From: an uncultured Sphingomonadales bacterium
GTDB lineage: Bacteria; Pseudomonadota; Alphaproteobacteria; Sphingomonadales; Sphingomonadaceae
Direction: 5' to 3'
NCBI GenBank assembly: GCA_903893935.1
Contig: CAITOD010000696.1
Span: forward strand, 1 to 5,427
DNA length: 5,427 nucleotides
Of the stretch, positions 1 through 5,427 are shown in pieces (within the stretch, counting starts at the first letter, position 1; the number at the start of each line of letters is the position of its first letter). Under the pieces are notes generated by a model. That model worked only from the letters and a program-made list of their open reading frames with translations. It did no database searches and was not told the origin of the DNA. Position numbers and translations under genes: made by a program.

Positions 1-180
1 AATGTCGCCAGCGCGCCACCGCTGCGCCCCACCCCGCTCGACCAGGATGGCCTGCTTGCGCTGTTCAGCCCCGATGTGACTGGCGCCGATTTCGCGCTCA
101 GGCCCGCGACACAAGCCGACATGCGCGGCGGGACGTATGTGACGAAGCCCAGCCTCGAAGTCGTGTACGACACGGTATGA
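1..180 (+). CDS. bchX: Chlorophyllide a reductase iron protein BchX, C-terminal end (partial)
   Basis: Only the last 59 codons are present, open from the first base of the window to TGA at 178-180. The end of the protein reads [15 protein letters not shown], which fits the C-terminus of BchX, the NifH-like ATPase subunit of chlorophyllide a reductase. In this family the protein is a homodimer with one [4Fe-4S] cluster that passes electrons to BchY-BchZ in an ATP-dependent way. The P-loop and the cluster cysteines lie upstream of the window, so none of the catalytic motifs can be checked here. The call rests on this tail and on the bchY gene directly downstream, whose ATG overlaps the stop codon (ATGA at 177-180). 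The order bchX-bchY-bchZ is the standard one in purple bacteria. Confidence 0.88.
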   Translation, partial: NVASAPPLRPTPLDQDGLLALFSPDVTGADFALRPATQADMRGGTYVTKPSLEVVYDTV

Positions 181-1706
181 CGGTGGACGGCCTCGCTCCT
201 GCGCGCGATCGCGACCGCATCGATCTGGCCAGTGCGCCGGTCGAAGGCGGCTGCGGTGCCAAGGACACGATGCGCGAGGCCGCAGCCAAAGCGGGCAAAT
301 CGGCCGTGCTCGATCGCTATGCCGCCGACTATCCGCAAGGGCCGCACGACCAGCCGCAATCGATGTGCCCCGCGTTCGGCTCGTTGCGCGTCGGCTTGCG
401 CATGCGTCGCACCGCCAGCGTGCTGTCGGGCTCGGCCTGCTGCGTCTATGGCCTGACGTTCACCTCGCACTTCTATGGCGCCAGGCGGACGGTCGGCTAC
501 GTGCCGTTCAATTCGGAAACGCTCGTCACCGGAAAATTGTTCGAGGATATCCGTCAGGCGGTGCAGGATCTCGCCGATCCGGCGCTCTACGACACGATCA
601 TCGTCACCAATCTGTGCGTGCCGACCGCGTCGGGCGTGCCGCTGCAATTGCTGCCCGACCAGATCAACGGCGTGCGCGTGATCGGGATCGACGTGCCGGG
701 CTTCGGCGTGCCGACGCATGCCGAAGCCAAGGACGTGCTGGCCGGCGCGATGCTCGCCTATGCGCGCAAGGAAGCCGAATCCGGCCCGGTGGCCGCACCC
801 AAGGCGCGTCCAGACCGGCCGACCGTGACATTGCTGGGCGAAATGTTCCCCGCCGATCCGCCGGGCATCGGCCTGATGCTGGCGCCGCTCGGGCTGGCAG
901 CCGGCCCCGTGGTGCCGACGCGCGAATGGCGCGAATTGTATTCGGCGCTCGATTGCGCGGTCGTGGCGGCGATCCATCCGTTCTACACCGCCAGCGTGCG
1001 CGAATTCGAAGCCGCCGGGCGCACGGTAGTCGGTTCGGCCCCGGTCGGGTGCCATGGCACGGCGGCATGGCTCGATGCGATCGGCCAGGCCTGCGGCGTC
1101 GCGCAGGCGCGCATCGATGCCGCCAAAAACGCCTTCCTGCCCGCGATTTCGGCAGCGCTGGCGGCAAAACCGATCCGGGGCCGGATCACCGTGTCGGGCT
1201 ACGAGGGCTCCGAACTGCTGGTCGCGCGCCTGCTGATCGAAAGCGGCGCCGAAGTGCCTTATGTGGGCACCGCCGCGCCGCGCACCGTCTGGTCAGACCC
1301 CGATCGCGAATGGCTCGAAGCGCACGGCACGCGCGTGCAATACCGCGCGAGCCTCGAACAGGATATTGCCGCGGTCGAGGAATTCGGCCCCGCGCTCGCC
1401 ATCGGCACCACCCCGGTGGTGCAGCACGCCAAGCAGAAATCGATCCCCGCACTCTATTTCACCAATCTGATTTCGGCGCGACCGCTGATGGGCCCGGCGG
1501 GTGCCGGCAGCCTCGCCATGGTGGTCAATGCAGCGCTTGCCAACCAGCACCGGTTTGACCGGATGACCGCGTTTTTCGGAGGCGTCGGCACCGGGACTGC
1601 GGCCGGGGTATGGGCCGAAACGCCGGTCGATCATCCCGAATTCAAGGCAAAATTCGCAGCCCGTCGCATCGCCGCCGCCAAGGCGGAAGAAAGCGTCGGC
1701 CAATGA
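177..1706 (+). CDS. bchY: Chlorophyllide a reductase subunit Y (BchY)
   Basis: This 509-residue protein is a NifD/BchN-like subunit of chlorophyllide a reductase. The enzyme reduces the C7=C8 double bond of the chlorin ring to give the bacteriochlorin, in the cytoplasm or at the membrane surface. Three cysteines fit the positions known to bind the [4Fe-4S] cluster in Rhodobacter capsulatus BchY: C64 in [13 protein letters not shown]89 in [17 protein letters not shown], and C147 in TNLCVPT. C88 lies beside C89, so which of the two binds is an inference from spacing. Further typical blocks are [17 protein letters not shown] (about 174-190) and a glycine-rich [16 protein letters not shown] near the C-terminus. 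The length is normal for the family. The start is the ATG that overlaps the bchX stop. The ribosome binding site ahead of it is weak, which agrees with translation coupled to bchX. The stop overlaps the bchZ start. Confidence 0.96.
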   Translation: MTVDGLAPARDRDRIDLASAPVEGGCGAKDTMREAAAKAGKSAVLDRYAADYPQGPHDQPQSMCPAFGSLRVGLRMRRTASVLSGSACCVYGLTFTSHFYGARRTVGYVPFNSETLVTGKLFEDIRQAVQDLADPALYDTIIVTNLCVPTASGVPLQLLPDQINGVRVIGIDVPGFGVPTHAEAKDVLAGAMLAYARKEAESGPVAAPKARPDRPTVTLLGEMFPADPPGIGLMLAPLGLAAGPVVPTREWRELYSALDCAVVAAIHPFYTASVREFEAAGRTVVGSAPVGCHGTAAWLDAIGQACGVAQARIDAAKNAFLPAISAALAAKPIRGRITVSGYEGSELLVARLLIESGAEVPYVGTAAPRTVWSDPDREWLEAHGTRVQYRASLEQDIAAVEEFGPALAIGTTPVVQHAKQKSIPALYFTNLISARPLMGPAGAGSLAMVVNAALANQHRFDRMTAFFGGVGTGTAAGVWAETPVDHPEFKAKFAARRIAAAKAEESVGQ

Positions 1707-3148
1707 CGCTCATTCTCGATCACGATCGGGCCGGGGGCTATTGGGGCGCGGTCTATGCGTTCACCGCGATCAAGGGCCTGCAGGTGATCATCGACGGGCC
1801 GGTGGGTTGCGAAAACCTGCCGGTCACTTCGGTGCTGCATTATACCGACGCGCTGCCGCCGCACGAATTGCCGATTGTCGTCACCGGCCTGGGCGAACAG
1901 GAACTGGGCCGCGACGGCACCGAAGGTGCCATGAAGCGCGCCTGGAAAACGCTCGATCCCGATCTGCCGGCGGTGGTCGTGACCGGGTCGATTGCCGAAA
2001 TGATCGGCGGCGGGGTGACGCCTGAAGGCACCAATATCCAGCGCTTTCTGCCCCGCACGATCGACGAGGACCAGTGGCAGGCGGCCGATCGCGCGCTGAC
2101 CTGGCTGTGGACGCAGTTCGGTCCGAAGAAAGTGCCCGCTGCACGCGCGCGCAAGCCGGGCGAAAAGCCACGCGTCAATATCATCGGGCCGATCTACGGC
2201 ACGTTCAACATGCCGTCCGATTGCGCCGAAATCCGCCGGCTGGTCGAAGGCATCGGCGCCGAAGTCAATCTGGTATTCCCGCTCGGCAGCCATCTCGCGC
2301 AAGTGCGCAAGCTGGCCGATGCGCATGTCAACGTGTGCCTCTATCGCGAATTCGGCCGCGGCCTGTGCGAAGCGCTCGAACGGCCGTTTCTGCAGGCGCC
2401 GGTCGGGCTGACGTCGACCACGCTGTTCCTGCGCAAGCTGGGCGAACTGACCGGGCTCGACCCCGAGCCGTTCATCGAGCGCGAAAAACACACCACGATC
2501 AAGCCGCTGTGGGACTTGTGGCGCTCGGTCACGCAGGATTTCTTCGGCACCGCGAGCTTCGGCATCGTCGCGACCGATACGTATGCGCGCGGCATCCGCA
2601 AATTCCTCGAAGACGACATGGGGCTGCCCTGCCACTTCGCGGTGTCGCGCTGCGCGGGCACCAAGTCCGACAACCAGGCGGTCAGGGACATGATCGCGCA
2701 GAACCCGCCGCTGATCGTGTTCGGCAGCTTCAACGAGCGGATGTACATGGCCGAATGCGGCGCGCGCGGGGTCTATATCCCGGCGAGCTTCCCCGGCGCG
2801 GTGATCCGCCGTCACACCGGCACGCCGTTCATGGGCTATGCCGGCGCCACCTATCTGGTGCAGGACGTATGCAACGCGCTGTTCGATGCGCTGTTCCATA
2901 TCCTGCCGCTCGCCGGCCAGCTCGACCAGGCCGAAGCGACGCCCGCGCGGATCGAACGCGAACTGGTGTGGGACCAGGCCGCCAAGACCGAACTCGACGC
3001 AGTGGTCGAACGCGCGCCGGTGCTGGTGCGCATTTCGATGGCCAAGCGCATCCGCGATGCTGCCGAACGCGCGGCACGCCGCGCCGGCGAAGCCTCGGTC
3101 AGCGCCGAACGCCTGGCCCGCGCCATACACGAAAGCCGCGACGCATGA
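1703..3148 (+). CDS. bchZ: Chlorophyllide a reductase subunit Z (BchZ)
   Basis: This 481-residue protein is the NifK/BchB-like partner of BchY in chlorophyllide a reductase. The N-terminus [20 protein letters not shown] is followed by GPVGCENLP. Its C36 fits the single BchZ cysteine that completes the [4Fe-4S] site shared with BchY in R. capsulatus. Later family blocks include [35 protein letters not shown] (about 315-329) and [13 protein letters not shown] (from about 341). Residues from about 430 to 475 resemble the small C-terminal helical domain seen in BchB and BchZ (PCP_red type). The reading frame stays open further upstream to an ATG at 1610. The start at 1703 is preferred because it gives the conserved N-terminus and the ATGA overlap with the bchY stop, the same arrangement as bchX/bchY. 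Only a distant, weak GGAAG lies upstream (1685-1689), so coupling to bchY is likely. Confidence 0.96.
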   Translation: MTLILDHDRAGGYWGAVYAFTAIKGLQVIIDGPVGCENLPVTSVLHYTDALPPHELPIVVTGLGEQELGRDGTEGAMKRAWKTLDPDLPAVVVTGSIAEMIGGGVTPEGTNIQRFLPRTIDEDQWQAADRALTWLWTQFGPKKVPAARARKPGEKPRVNIIGPIYGTFNMPSDCAEIRRLVEGIGAEVNLVFPLGSHLAQVRKLADAHVNVCLYREFGRGLCEALERPFLQAPVGLTSTTLFLRKLGELTGLDPEPFIEREKHTTIKPLWDLWRSVTQDFFGTASFGIVATDTYARGIRKFLEDDMGLPCHFAVSRCAGTKSDNQAVRDMIAQNPPLIVFGSFNERMYMAECGARGVYIPASFPGAVIRRHTGTPFMGYAGATYLVQDVCNALFDALFHILPLAGQLDQAEATPARIERELVWDQAAKTELDAVVERAPVLVRISMAKRIRDAAERAARRAGEASVSAERLARAIHESRDA

Positions 3149-3199
3149 GCGCGGCCCGCCTTTCCCGCCGCGATCGTGCGATCACGCGGGTTCACCAAT

Positions 3200-3209
3200 C
3201 CTCGCGAGG
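3200..3209. repeat. 10-bp perfect palindrome upstream of pufB
   Basis: CCTCGCGAGG reads the same on both strands. It lies in the bchZ-pufB gap, 75 bases before the pufB start. It could be a protein-binding dyad or one side of RNA folding. It does not match the TGT-N12-ACA motif of PpsR/CrtJ. In GC-rich DNA a palindrome of this length can arise by chance, so no function is assigned. Confidence 0.25.
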
Positions 3210-3233
3210 CTGTGCCTGGCGCGGATGCCGCAG

Positions 3234-3254
3234 GGGAGCGTGTCGCACGCTCCC
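3234..3254 (+). promoter_or_regulatory. Perfect 9-bp hairpin upstream of pufB
   Basis: GGGAGCGTG (3234-3242) and CACGCTCCC (3246-3254) are exact reverse complements separated by the loop TCG. No run of T follows, so it does not look like a classic intrinsic terminator. It ends 18 bases before the pufB ribosome binding site. In Rhodobacter, hairpins in the 5' region and within puf mRNA control decay and relative gene output. A similar role as a 5' stability or processing element for the pufBA message is an inference here. Confidence 0.6.
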
Positions 3255-3272
3255 GCCCTCGTCGGGAACAAT

Positions 3273-3277
3273 GGAGA
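3273..3277 (+). promoter_or_regulatory. Ribosome binding site of pufB
   Basis: GGAGA stands 7 bases before the ATG at 3285. It supports that start, and therefore the short 51-residue LH1 beta peptide over the longer upstream open frame in the same phase, whose first ATG lies inside bchZ. Confidence 0.75.
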
Positions 3278-3284
3278 CGAAAAC

Positions 3285-3440
3285 ATGAGCGATCCGAACG
3301 ACAAGTTTGGGCCAGGCACGTACCTGACCCCCGAAGAAGCCAAGGAATTTCACAAGCTGTTCGTCAGCAGCTTTCTGATCTTCACGCTGGTGGCGATTGT
3401 CGCCCACGTTCTGGTCTGGAACTGGCGTCCCTGGCTTTGA
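3285..3440 (+). CDS. pufB: Light-harvesting complex 1 (LH1) beta subunit, PufB
   Basis: This 51-residue peptide is the beta chain of the core antenna ring that surrounds the reaction centre and passes excitation energy to it. The N-terminal part is polar ([16 protein letters not shown]), followed by one membrane helix at about 25-45. H41 in [13 protein letters not shown] is the expected axial ligand of bacteriochlorophyll, and H23 lies 18 residues earlier, the spacing usual in LH beta chains. The WNWRPW end is typical of LH1 beta. The length is normal. The start is set by the GGAGA site and by the family N-terminus. The gene lies 136 bases after bchZ and 59 bases before pufA, its obligate partner. 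Confidence 0.96.
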   Translation: MSDPNDKFGPGTYLTPEEAKEFHKLFVSSFLIFTLVAIVAHVLVWNWRPWL

Positions 3441-3469
3441 TTTCAATCCGGGCAAAACCCGGGTTGGAA
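3441..3469 (+). promoter_or_regulatory. 12-bp intercistronic hairpin between pufB and pufA
   Basis: Starting on the base right after the pufB stop, TTTCAATCCGGG (3441-3452) can pair with CCCGGGTTGGAAA (3458-3469 used) around a CAAAA loop. This gives 12 continuous pairs, of which two are G-U in RNA (3443/3467 and 3447/3463) and the rest Watson-Crick. The 3' flank is AAGGGACTC, with no U-run, so it is not a standard terminator. It leaves the pufA ribosome binding site free. A likely role is to shape mRNA decay or the beta-to-alpha translation balance; that role is inferred. Confidence 0.6.
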
Positions 3470-3486
3470 AAGGGACTCTAAATTAC

Positions 3487-3492
3487 AAGGAG
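3487..3492 (+). promoter_or_regulatory. Ribosome binding site of pufA
   Basis: AAGGAG stands 7 bases before the ATG at 3500. It is a strong match to the 16S rRNA tail, as expected for an abundant antenna peptide, and it fixes the pufA start. Confidence 0.8.
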
Positions 3493-3499
3493 CCACGAT

Positions 3500-3679
3500 A
3501 TGTGGAGAATTTGGTTGATCTTCGACCCGCGCCGCGCGCTGGTCGCCCTGTTTATCTTCCTTTTTACGCTCGCGCTGCTGATCCATTTCATCCTGCTCAG
3601 CACCGATCGTTACAACTGGCTCGATGGCCCGCACAAAAAGGCGGTTGCGGCCGCTCCTGCGGCACCAGCGGGTACCTGA
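3500..3679 (+). CDS. pufA: Light-harvesting complex 1 (LH1) alpha subunit, PufA
   Basis: This 59-residue peptide is the alpha chain of the core antenna. It starts [20 protein letters not shown], the usual IWxIFDPRR N-terminus of LH1 alpha, and has one membrane helix at about 12-35. H29 in [10 protein letters not shown] is the expected bacteriochlorophyll ligand. W40 in DRYNWLDG lies 11 residues after it, the position that hydrogen-bonds the pigment in known LH1 complexes. The C-terminal tail ([15 protein letters not shown]) is rich in Ala and Pro and extends past the conserved part. The gene follows pufB with its own strong ribosome binding site and is separated from pufL by 142 bases. This spacing fits separate control of antenna and reaction-centre output. 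Confidence 0.96.
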   Translation: MWRIWLIFDPRRALVALFIFLFTLALLIHFILLSTDRYNWLDGPHKKAVAAAPAAPAGT

Positions 3680-3702
3680 CGGCAAACCTGACTGAATGGC
3701 GT

Positions 3703-3720
3703 GCCGCGCGCTTGCGCGGC
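3703..3720 (+). promoter_or_regulatory. Hairpin 1 in the pufA-pufL spacer
   Basis: GCCGCGC (3703-3709) and GCGCGGC (3714-3720) form a perfect 7-bp stem with a GCTT loop, 23 bases after the pufA stop. In Rhodobacter, hairpins at the same place protect the 3' end of the pufBA message and make antenna mRNA more abundant than reaction-centre mRNA. The stem is seen here; the same function is inferred from position. Confidence 0.6.
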
Positions 3721-3729
3721 TGCGGGTAG

Positions 3730-3761
3730 ACGAGGCCGGACTTCGCAAAAGCCGGGCTCGT
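3730..3761 (+). promoter_or_regulatory. Hairpin 2 in the pufA-pufL spacer
   Basis: ACGAG (3730-3734) pairs with CTCGT (3757-3761). After one G-G mismatch, CCGG (3736-3739) pairs with CCGG (3752-3755), closing a 12-base loop. It follows hairpin 1 by nine bases, and the two may act together as a barrier to 3' decay of pufBA mRNA. There is no U-run. It is weaker than hairpin 1 because of the inner mismatch and large loop. Confidence 0.45.
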
Positions 3762-3789
3762 CACTCGACAAGGACCTGACAGCAAAGAG

Positions 3790-3807
3790 TCCCGGCGTCA
3801 GTCGGGA
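3790..3807 (+). promoter_or_regulatory. Short hairpin just ahead of the pufL ribosome binding site
   Basis: TCCCG (3790-3794) and CGGGA (3803-3807) form a 5-bp stem around an 8-base loop. The 3' arm touches a GGGAGG stretch (3804-3809) that could act as an upstream Shine-Dalgarno sequence, while GGAG at 3811-3814 stays free. The stem could lower pufL initiation, but it is short and may be due to chance. Confidence 0.3.
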
Positions 3808-3810
3808 GGC

Positions 3811-3814
3811 GGAG
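3811..3814 (+). promoter_or_regulatory. Ribosome binding site of pufL
   Basis: GGAG stands 7 bases before the ATG at 3822, and the family N-terminus [11 protein letters not shown] confirms that start. An out-of-frame ATG at 3817 lies between the two and would give only five codons (MQWRC, stop at 3832-3834). Confidence 0.65.
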
Positions 3815-3821
3815 AAATGCA

Positions 3822-4646
3822 ATGGCGCTGCTGAGCTTTGAGCGAAAATATCGGGTGCGGGGAGGCACGCTCATCGGCGGCGACCTGTTCGACTTCTGGG
3901 TCGGCCCGTTTTATGTCGGTTTCTTCGGCGTTACCACGGCGATCGCGGCATCGCTGGGCACTGCGCTGATTTTCTACGCCGCCTCGCTCGGGCCGACGTG
4001 GAACCCCTGGCTGATCAGCATCGCGCCGCCCGACTTGCGCTATGGCCTCGGCCTAGCACCTTTGCGCGAAGGCGGCTTCTGGCAGATCATCACGGTCTGC
4101 GCGATCGTGGCGTTCGTGTCGTGGGCGCTGCGCGAAGTCGAGATCTGTCGCAAGCTCGGCATGGGCTACCACGTGCCGTTTGCCTACAGCTTTGCGATTT
4201 TTGCCTATGTTTCGCTCGAAGTGATCCGCCCGTTCCTGCTCGGCGCCTGGGGTTTCGGCTTCCCCTATGGCATTTTCAGCCATCTCGATTGGGTGTCGAA
4301 CACCGGCTACCAATACCTGCATTTCCACTACAACCCTGCGCACATGATCGCGGTCAGCTTCTTCTTCGTCACCGGCGGGGCGCTTGCCTTCCATGGTGCG
4401 CTGGTGCTGTCGTCGGTCAACCCCGCGCCCGGTGAAGCGGTCAAGTCGCCCGAATACGAAGACGCGTTCTTCCGCGACACGATCGGCTATTCGGTCGGTA
4501 CGCTGGGCATTCACCGCCTCGGCCTGTTCCTGGCATTGTCCGCAGGCTTCTGGAGCGCGATCTGCATCATCATTTCCGGACCGTTGTGGACACGCGGCTG
4601 GCCCGAATGGTGGACGTGGTGGCTCAACCTGCCGATCTGGTCCTAA
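3822..4646 (+). CDS. pufL: Photosynthetic reaction centre L subunit, PufL
   Basis: This 274-residue membrane protein binds, with PufM, the bacteriochlorophylls, bacteriopheophytins, quinones and iron that carry out light-driven charge separation. It should have five membrane helices. Residue numbers here are one higher than the Rhodobacter sphaeroides L numbers. H154 (L153) and H174 (L173) are the accessory and special-pair bacteriochlorophyll ligands. H169 (L168) is the special-pair hydrogen bond donor. H191 (L190) and H231 (L230) are iron ligands. E213 (L212), D214 (L213) and S224 (L223) belong to the QB proton path. E105 (L104) bonds the active-branch bacteriopheophytin. F182 matches Phe L181. 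All key residues are therefore present. It is a little shorter at the C-terminus than the 281-residue R. sphaeroides chain, ending in NLPIWS. It sits 13 bases before pufM. Confidence 0.97.
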   Translation: MALLSFERKYRVRGGTLIGGDLFDFWVGPFYVGFFGVTTAIAASLGTALIFYAASLGPTWNPWLISIAPPDLRYGLGLAPLREGGFWQIITVCAIVAFVSWALREVEICRKLGMGYHVPFAYSFAIFAYVSLEVIRPFLLGAWGFGFPYGIFSHLDWVSNTGYQYLHFHYNPAHMIAVSFFFVTGGALAFHGALVLSSVNPAPGEAVKSPEYEDAFFRDTIGYSVGTLGIHRLGLFLALSAGFWSAICIIISGPLWTRGWPEWWTWWLNLPIWS

Positions 4647-4651
4647 GGAGG
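4644..4651 (+). promoter_or_regulatory. Ribosome binding site of pufM overlapping the pufL stop
   Basis: TAAGGAGG is a full complement of the usual 16S rRNA 3' end. Its first three bases are the pufL stop codon, and it stands 8 bases before the pufM ATG at 4660. This layout lets the ribosome finishing PufL restart on pufM, which fits 1:1 production of L and M. Confidence 0.85.
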
Positions 4652-4659
4652 GTCGTCCG

Positions 4660-5427
4660 ATGGCACGCTATCAAAACATGTTCACCCAGGTTCAGCTGCG
4701 CGGACCGCTCGAAGCAGGTCCCCCGCTGCGCGGCGCCAGCTTCACGCGCACCGGCCCCGGATTTTACAACTACCTGATGGGTACGTTCGGCAATGCGCAG
4801 ATCGGGCCGATCTATCTCGGCACGCTCGGCATGGCCTCGCTGGTCTTCGCCTTTCTGGCGTTCGAGATCATCGGGCTCAACATGTGGGCCAGCGTCGGGT
4901 GGAACCCGGTGCAGTTCGTGCGCCAGTTGCCGTGGCTCGCGCTCGAGCCGCCGGGGCCCGAATACGGTTTTTCGGTGTTCGTCCCGCTCGCCAAAGGCGG
5001 CTGGTGGCTGATCGCGGGCTTCTGCATGACCACGTCGCTGCTGCTGTGGTTTGCGCGCACCTATCTTCGGGCGCGCGCGCTGGGCATGGGCACGCATGTC
5101 GCCTGGGCGTTTGCTTCGGGCATTTTCCTGATCATCACGCTGGGCTTCATCCGCCCGATGCTGATGGGCAGCTGGGCCGAAGCCGTACCGTTCGGCATTT
5201 TCCCGCACCTCGACTGGACCGCGGCGTTTTCGATCCGCAACGGCAATCTGTTCTACAATCCGTTCCACTTCCTCTCGATCGCGTTTATCAACGGCTCGAC
5301 TCTGCTGTTTGAGATGCATGGCGCGACGATCCTTGCGGTTGGCCGCTATGGCGGTGAACGCGAAATCGAACATATCACCGATCGCGGCACCGCGGCCGAA
5401 CGCGCCGCGCTGTTCTGGCGCTGGACG
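4660..5427 (+). CDS. pufM: Photosynthetic reaction centre M subunit, PufM (partial, 3' end missing)
   Basis: The frame is open for 256 codons to the window end, about five sixths of the usual 300-330 residues. It starts [16 protein letters not shown], and the window stops at ALFWRWT. Numbers are one higher than R. sphaeroides M numbers. H183 (M182) and H203 (M202) fit the accessory and special-pair bacteriochlorophyll ligands. H220 (M219) and E235 (M234) fit two iron ligands, and W253 (M252) the QA-side Trp. The third M iron ligand, His M266, lies beyond the window. Four of the five membrane helices are covered. Three places look odd: N211 stands where Tyr M210 is expected, E218 where Ala M217 is expected, and F204 where Gly M203 stands in R. 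sphaeroides. The frame is otherwise intact and well conserved, so it is probably functional. Confidence 0.95.
   Translation, partial: MARYQNMFTQVQLRGPLEAGPPLRGASFTRTGPGFYNYLMGTFGNAQIGPIYLGTLGMASLVFAFLAFEIIGLNMWASVGWNPVQFVRQLPWLALEPPGPEYGFSVFVPLAKGGWWLIAGFCMTTSLLLWFARTYLRARALGMGTHVAWAFASGIFLIITLGFIRPMLMGSWAEAVPFGIFPHLDWTAAFSIRNGNLFYNPFHFLSIAFINGSTLLFEMHGATILAVGRYGGEREIEHITDRGTAAERAALFWRWT

Larger units (their letters stand above)
3145..3288 (+). other. Small open reading frame between bchZ and pufB, coding status doubtful
   Basis: This frame has 47 codons from ATG at 3145 to TGA at 3286-3288. Its ATG overlaps the bchZ stop (ATGA at 3145-3148) and its stop overlaps the pufB start (ATGA at 3285-3288), so ribosomes leaving bchZ could translate it and feed into pufB. 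The predicted peptide begins [16 protein letters not shown] and is rich in Arg, with three Cys. It has no membrane segment and does not resemble PufQ, which occupies this place in Rhodobacter. Several codons that are rare in the neighbouring genes appear (CGA, AGG, GGA, ACA, TGT), and the frame contains the strong hairpin at 3234-3254. These points favour leader or untranslated RNA over a real protein. I do not recognise any family. Confidence 0.2.

Noticed and set aside
365..1558. 397-codon + strand frame inside bchY
   Set aside because: The product is Arg/Ala-rich with no recognisable domain. It is an out-of-frame shadow of bchY, which has conserved cysteines and family blocks.
1631..3130. 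499-codon open frame on the minus strand opposite bchZ
   Set aside because: It mirrors the GC-rich third codon positions of bchZ, has a low-complexity Ala/Arg/Asp/Gln-rich product, and shows no family motif or ribosome binding site. BchZ on the + strand is clearly the real gene.
3234..3254. Intrinsic terminator after bchZ
   Set aside because: The hairpin is strong but is followed by GCCCTCGTC with no U-run, and the downstream genes belong to the same known superoperon.
3149..3284. PpsR/CrtJ-type operator (TGT-N12-ACA) upstream of pufB
   Set aside because: I looked for the motif in the gap and at several TGT sites in bchZ and found no match. The puf promoter, if present here, cannot be placed from sequence alone.
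2074..3288. 404-codon + strand frame covering bchZ and the bchZ-pufB gap
   Set aside because: Most of it is an Arg-rich shadow of bchZ. Only its last 48 codons fall outside bchZ, and these are reported separately as a doubtful small frame.
3696..3779. 27-codon frame in the pufA-pufL spacer
   Set aside because: It has no ribosome binding site, an Arg-rich sequence (MACRALARLRVDEAG...), and overlaps both hairpins, so it is better explained as structured untranslated RNA.
4449..4460. Changes in PufL at L210-L211 (Glu-Tyr where R. sphaeroides has Asp-His)
   Set aside because: As I recall, Glu at L210 also occurs in Blastochloris viridis, and the main QB residues L212, L213 and L223 are kept, so this looks like ordinary variation.
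4624..5373. 249-codon minus-strand frame opposite pufM
   Set aside because: It is a charged, low-complexity product typical of the antisense of a GC-rich membrane protein gene. PufM on the + strand has all expected ligands.

Overview
This window is part of a purple-bacterial photosynthesis gene cluster. It reads on the + strand in the order bchX (3' end only), bchY, bchZ, pufB, pufA, pufL, pufM (5' part only). High GC content, the bchXYZ-puf superoperon order, and the PufL, PufM and LH1 sequences indicate an anoxygenic phototrophic alphaproteobacterium. From memory of the PufM N-terminal half, a sphingomonad/Erythrobacter-type aerobic anoxygenic phototroph is most likely. No alignment or tree was possible, so the genus is open.

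Layout: positions 1-3148 hold the three chlorophyllide a reductase (COR) genes. They are joined by ATGA start/stop overlaps at 177-180 and 1703-1706, so translational coupling is likely. BchX supplies electrons to the BchY-BchZ catalytic unit, which reduces chlorophyllide a on the way to bacteriochlorophyll a. The predicted cluster cysteines are present: BchY C64, C89 and C147, and BchZ C36. A 136-base gap (3149-3284) with a perfect 9-bp hairpin leads into pufB and pufA, the LH1 beta and alpha antenna peptides. A 12-bp hairpin separates these two genes. A 142-base spacer with three possible hairpins separates pufA from pufL. pufL and pufM encode the reaction-centre core and are 13 bases apart. 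pufM runs off the window end after codon 256. The pathway thus goes from pigment synthesis (bchXYZ) to the proteins that bind the pigment (pufBALM).

Most of the window is well-known biology, and I do not see a new multi-gene system. The points worth checking are local. PufM appears to have Asn at the position of Tyr M210, the residue that tunes primary charge separation in Rhodobacter reaction centres, and Glu at M217, next to the iron ligand His M219. No pufQ-like gene lies between bchZ and pufB. Instead there is a 47-codon open frame joined to both neighbours by ATGA overlaps. The puf transcript has a regular series of intercistronic hairpins.
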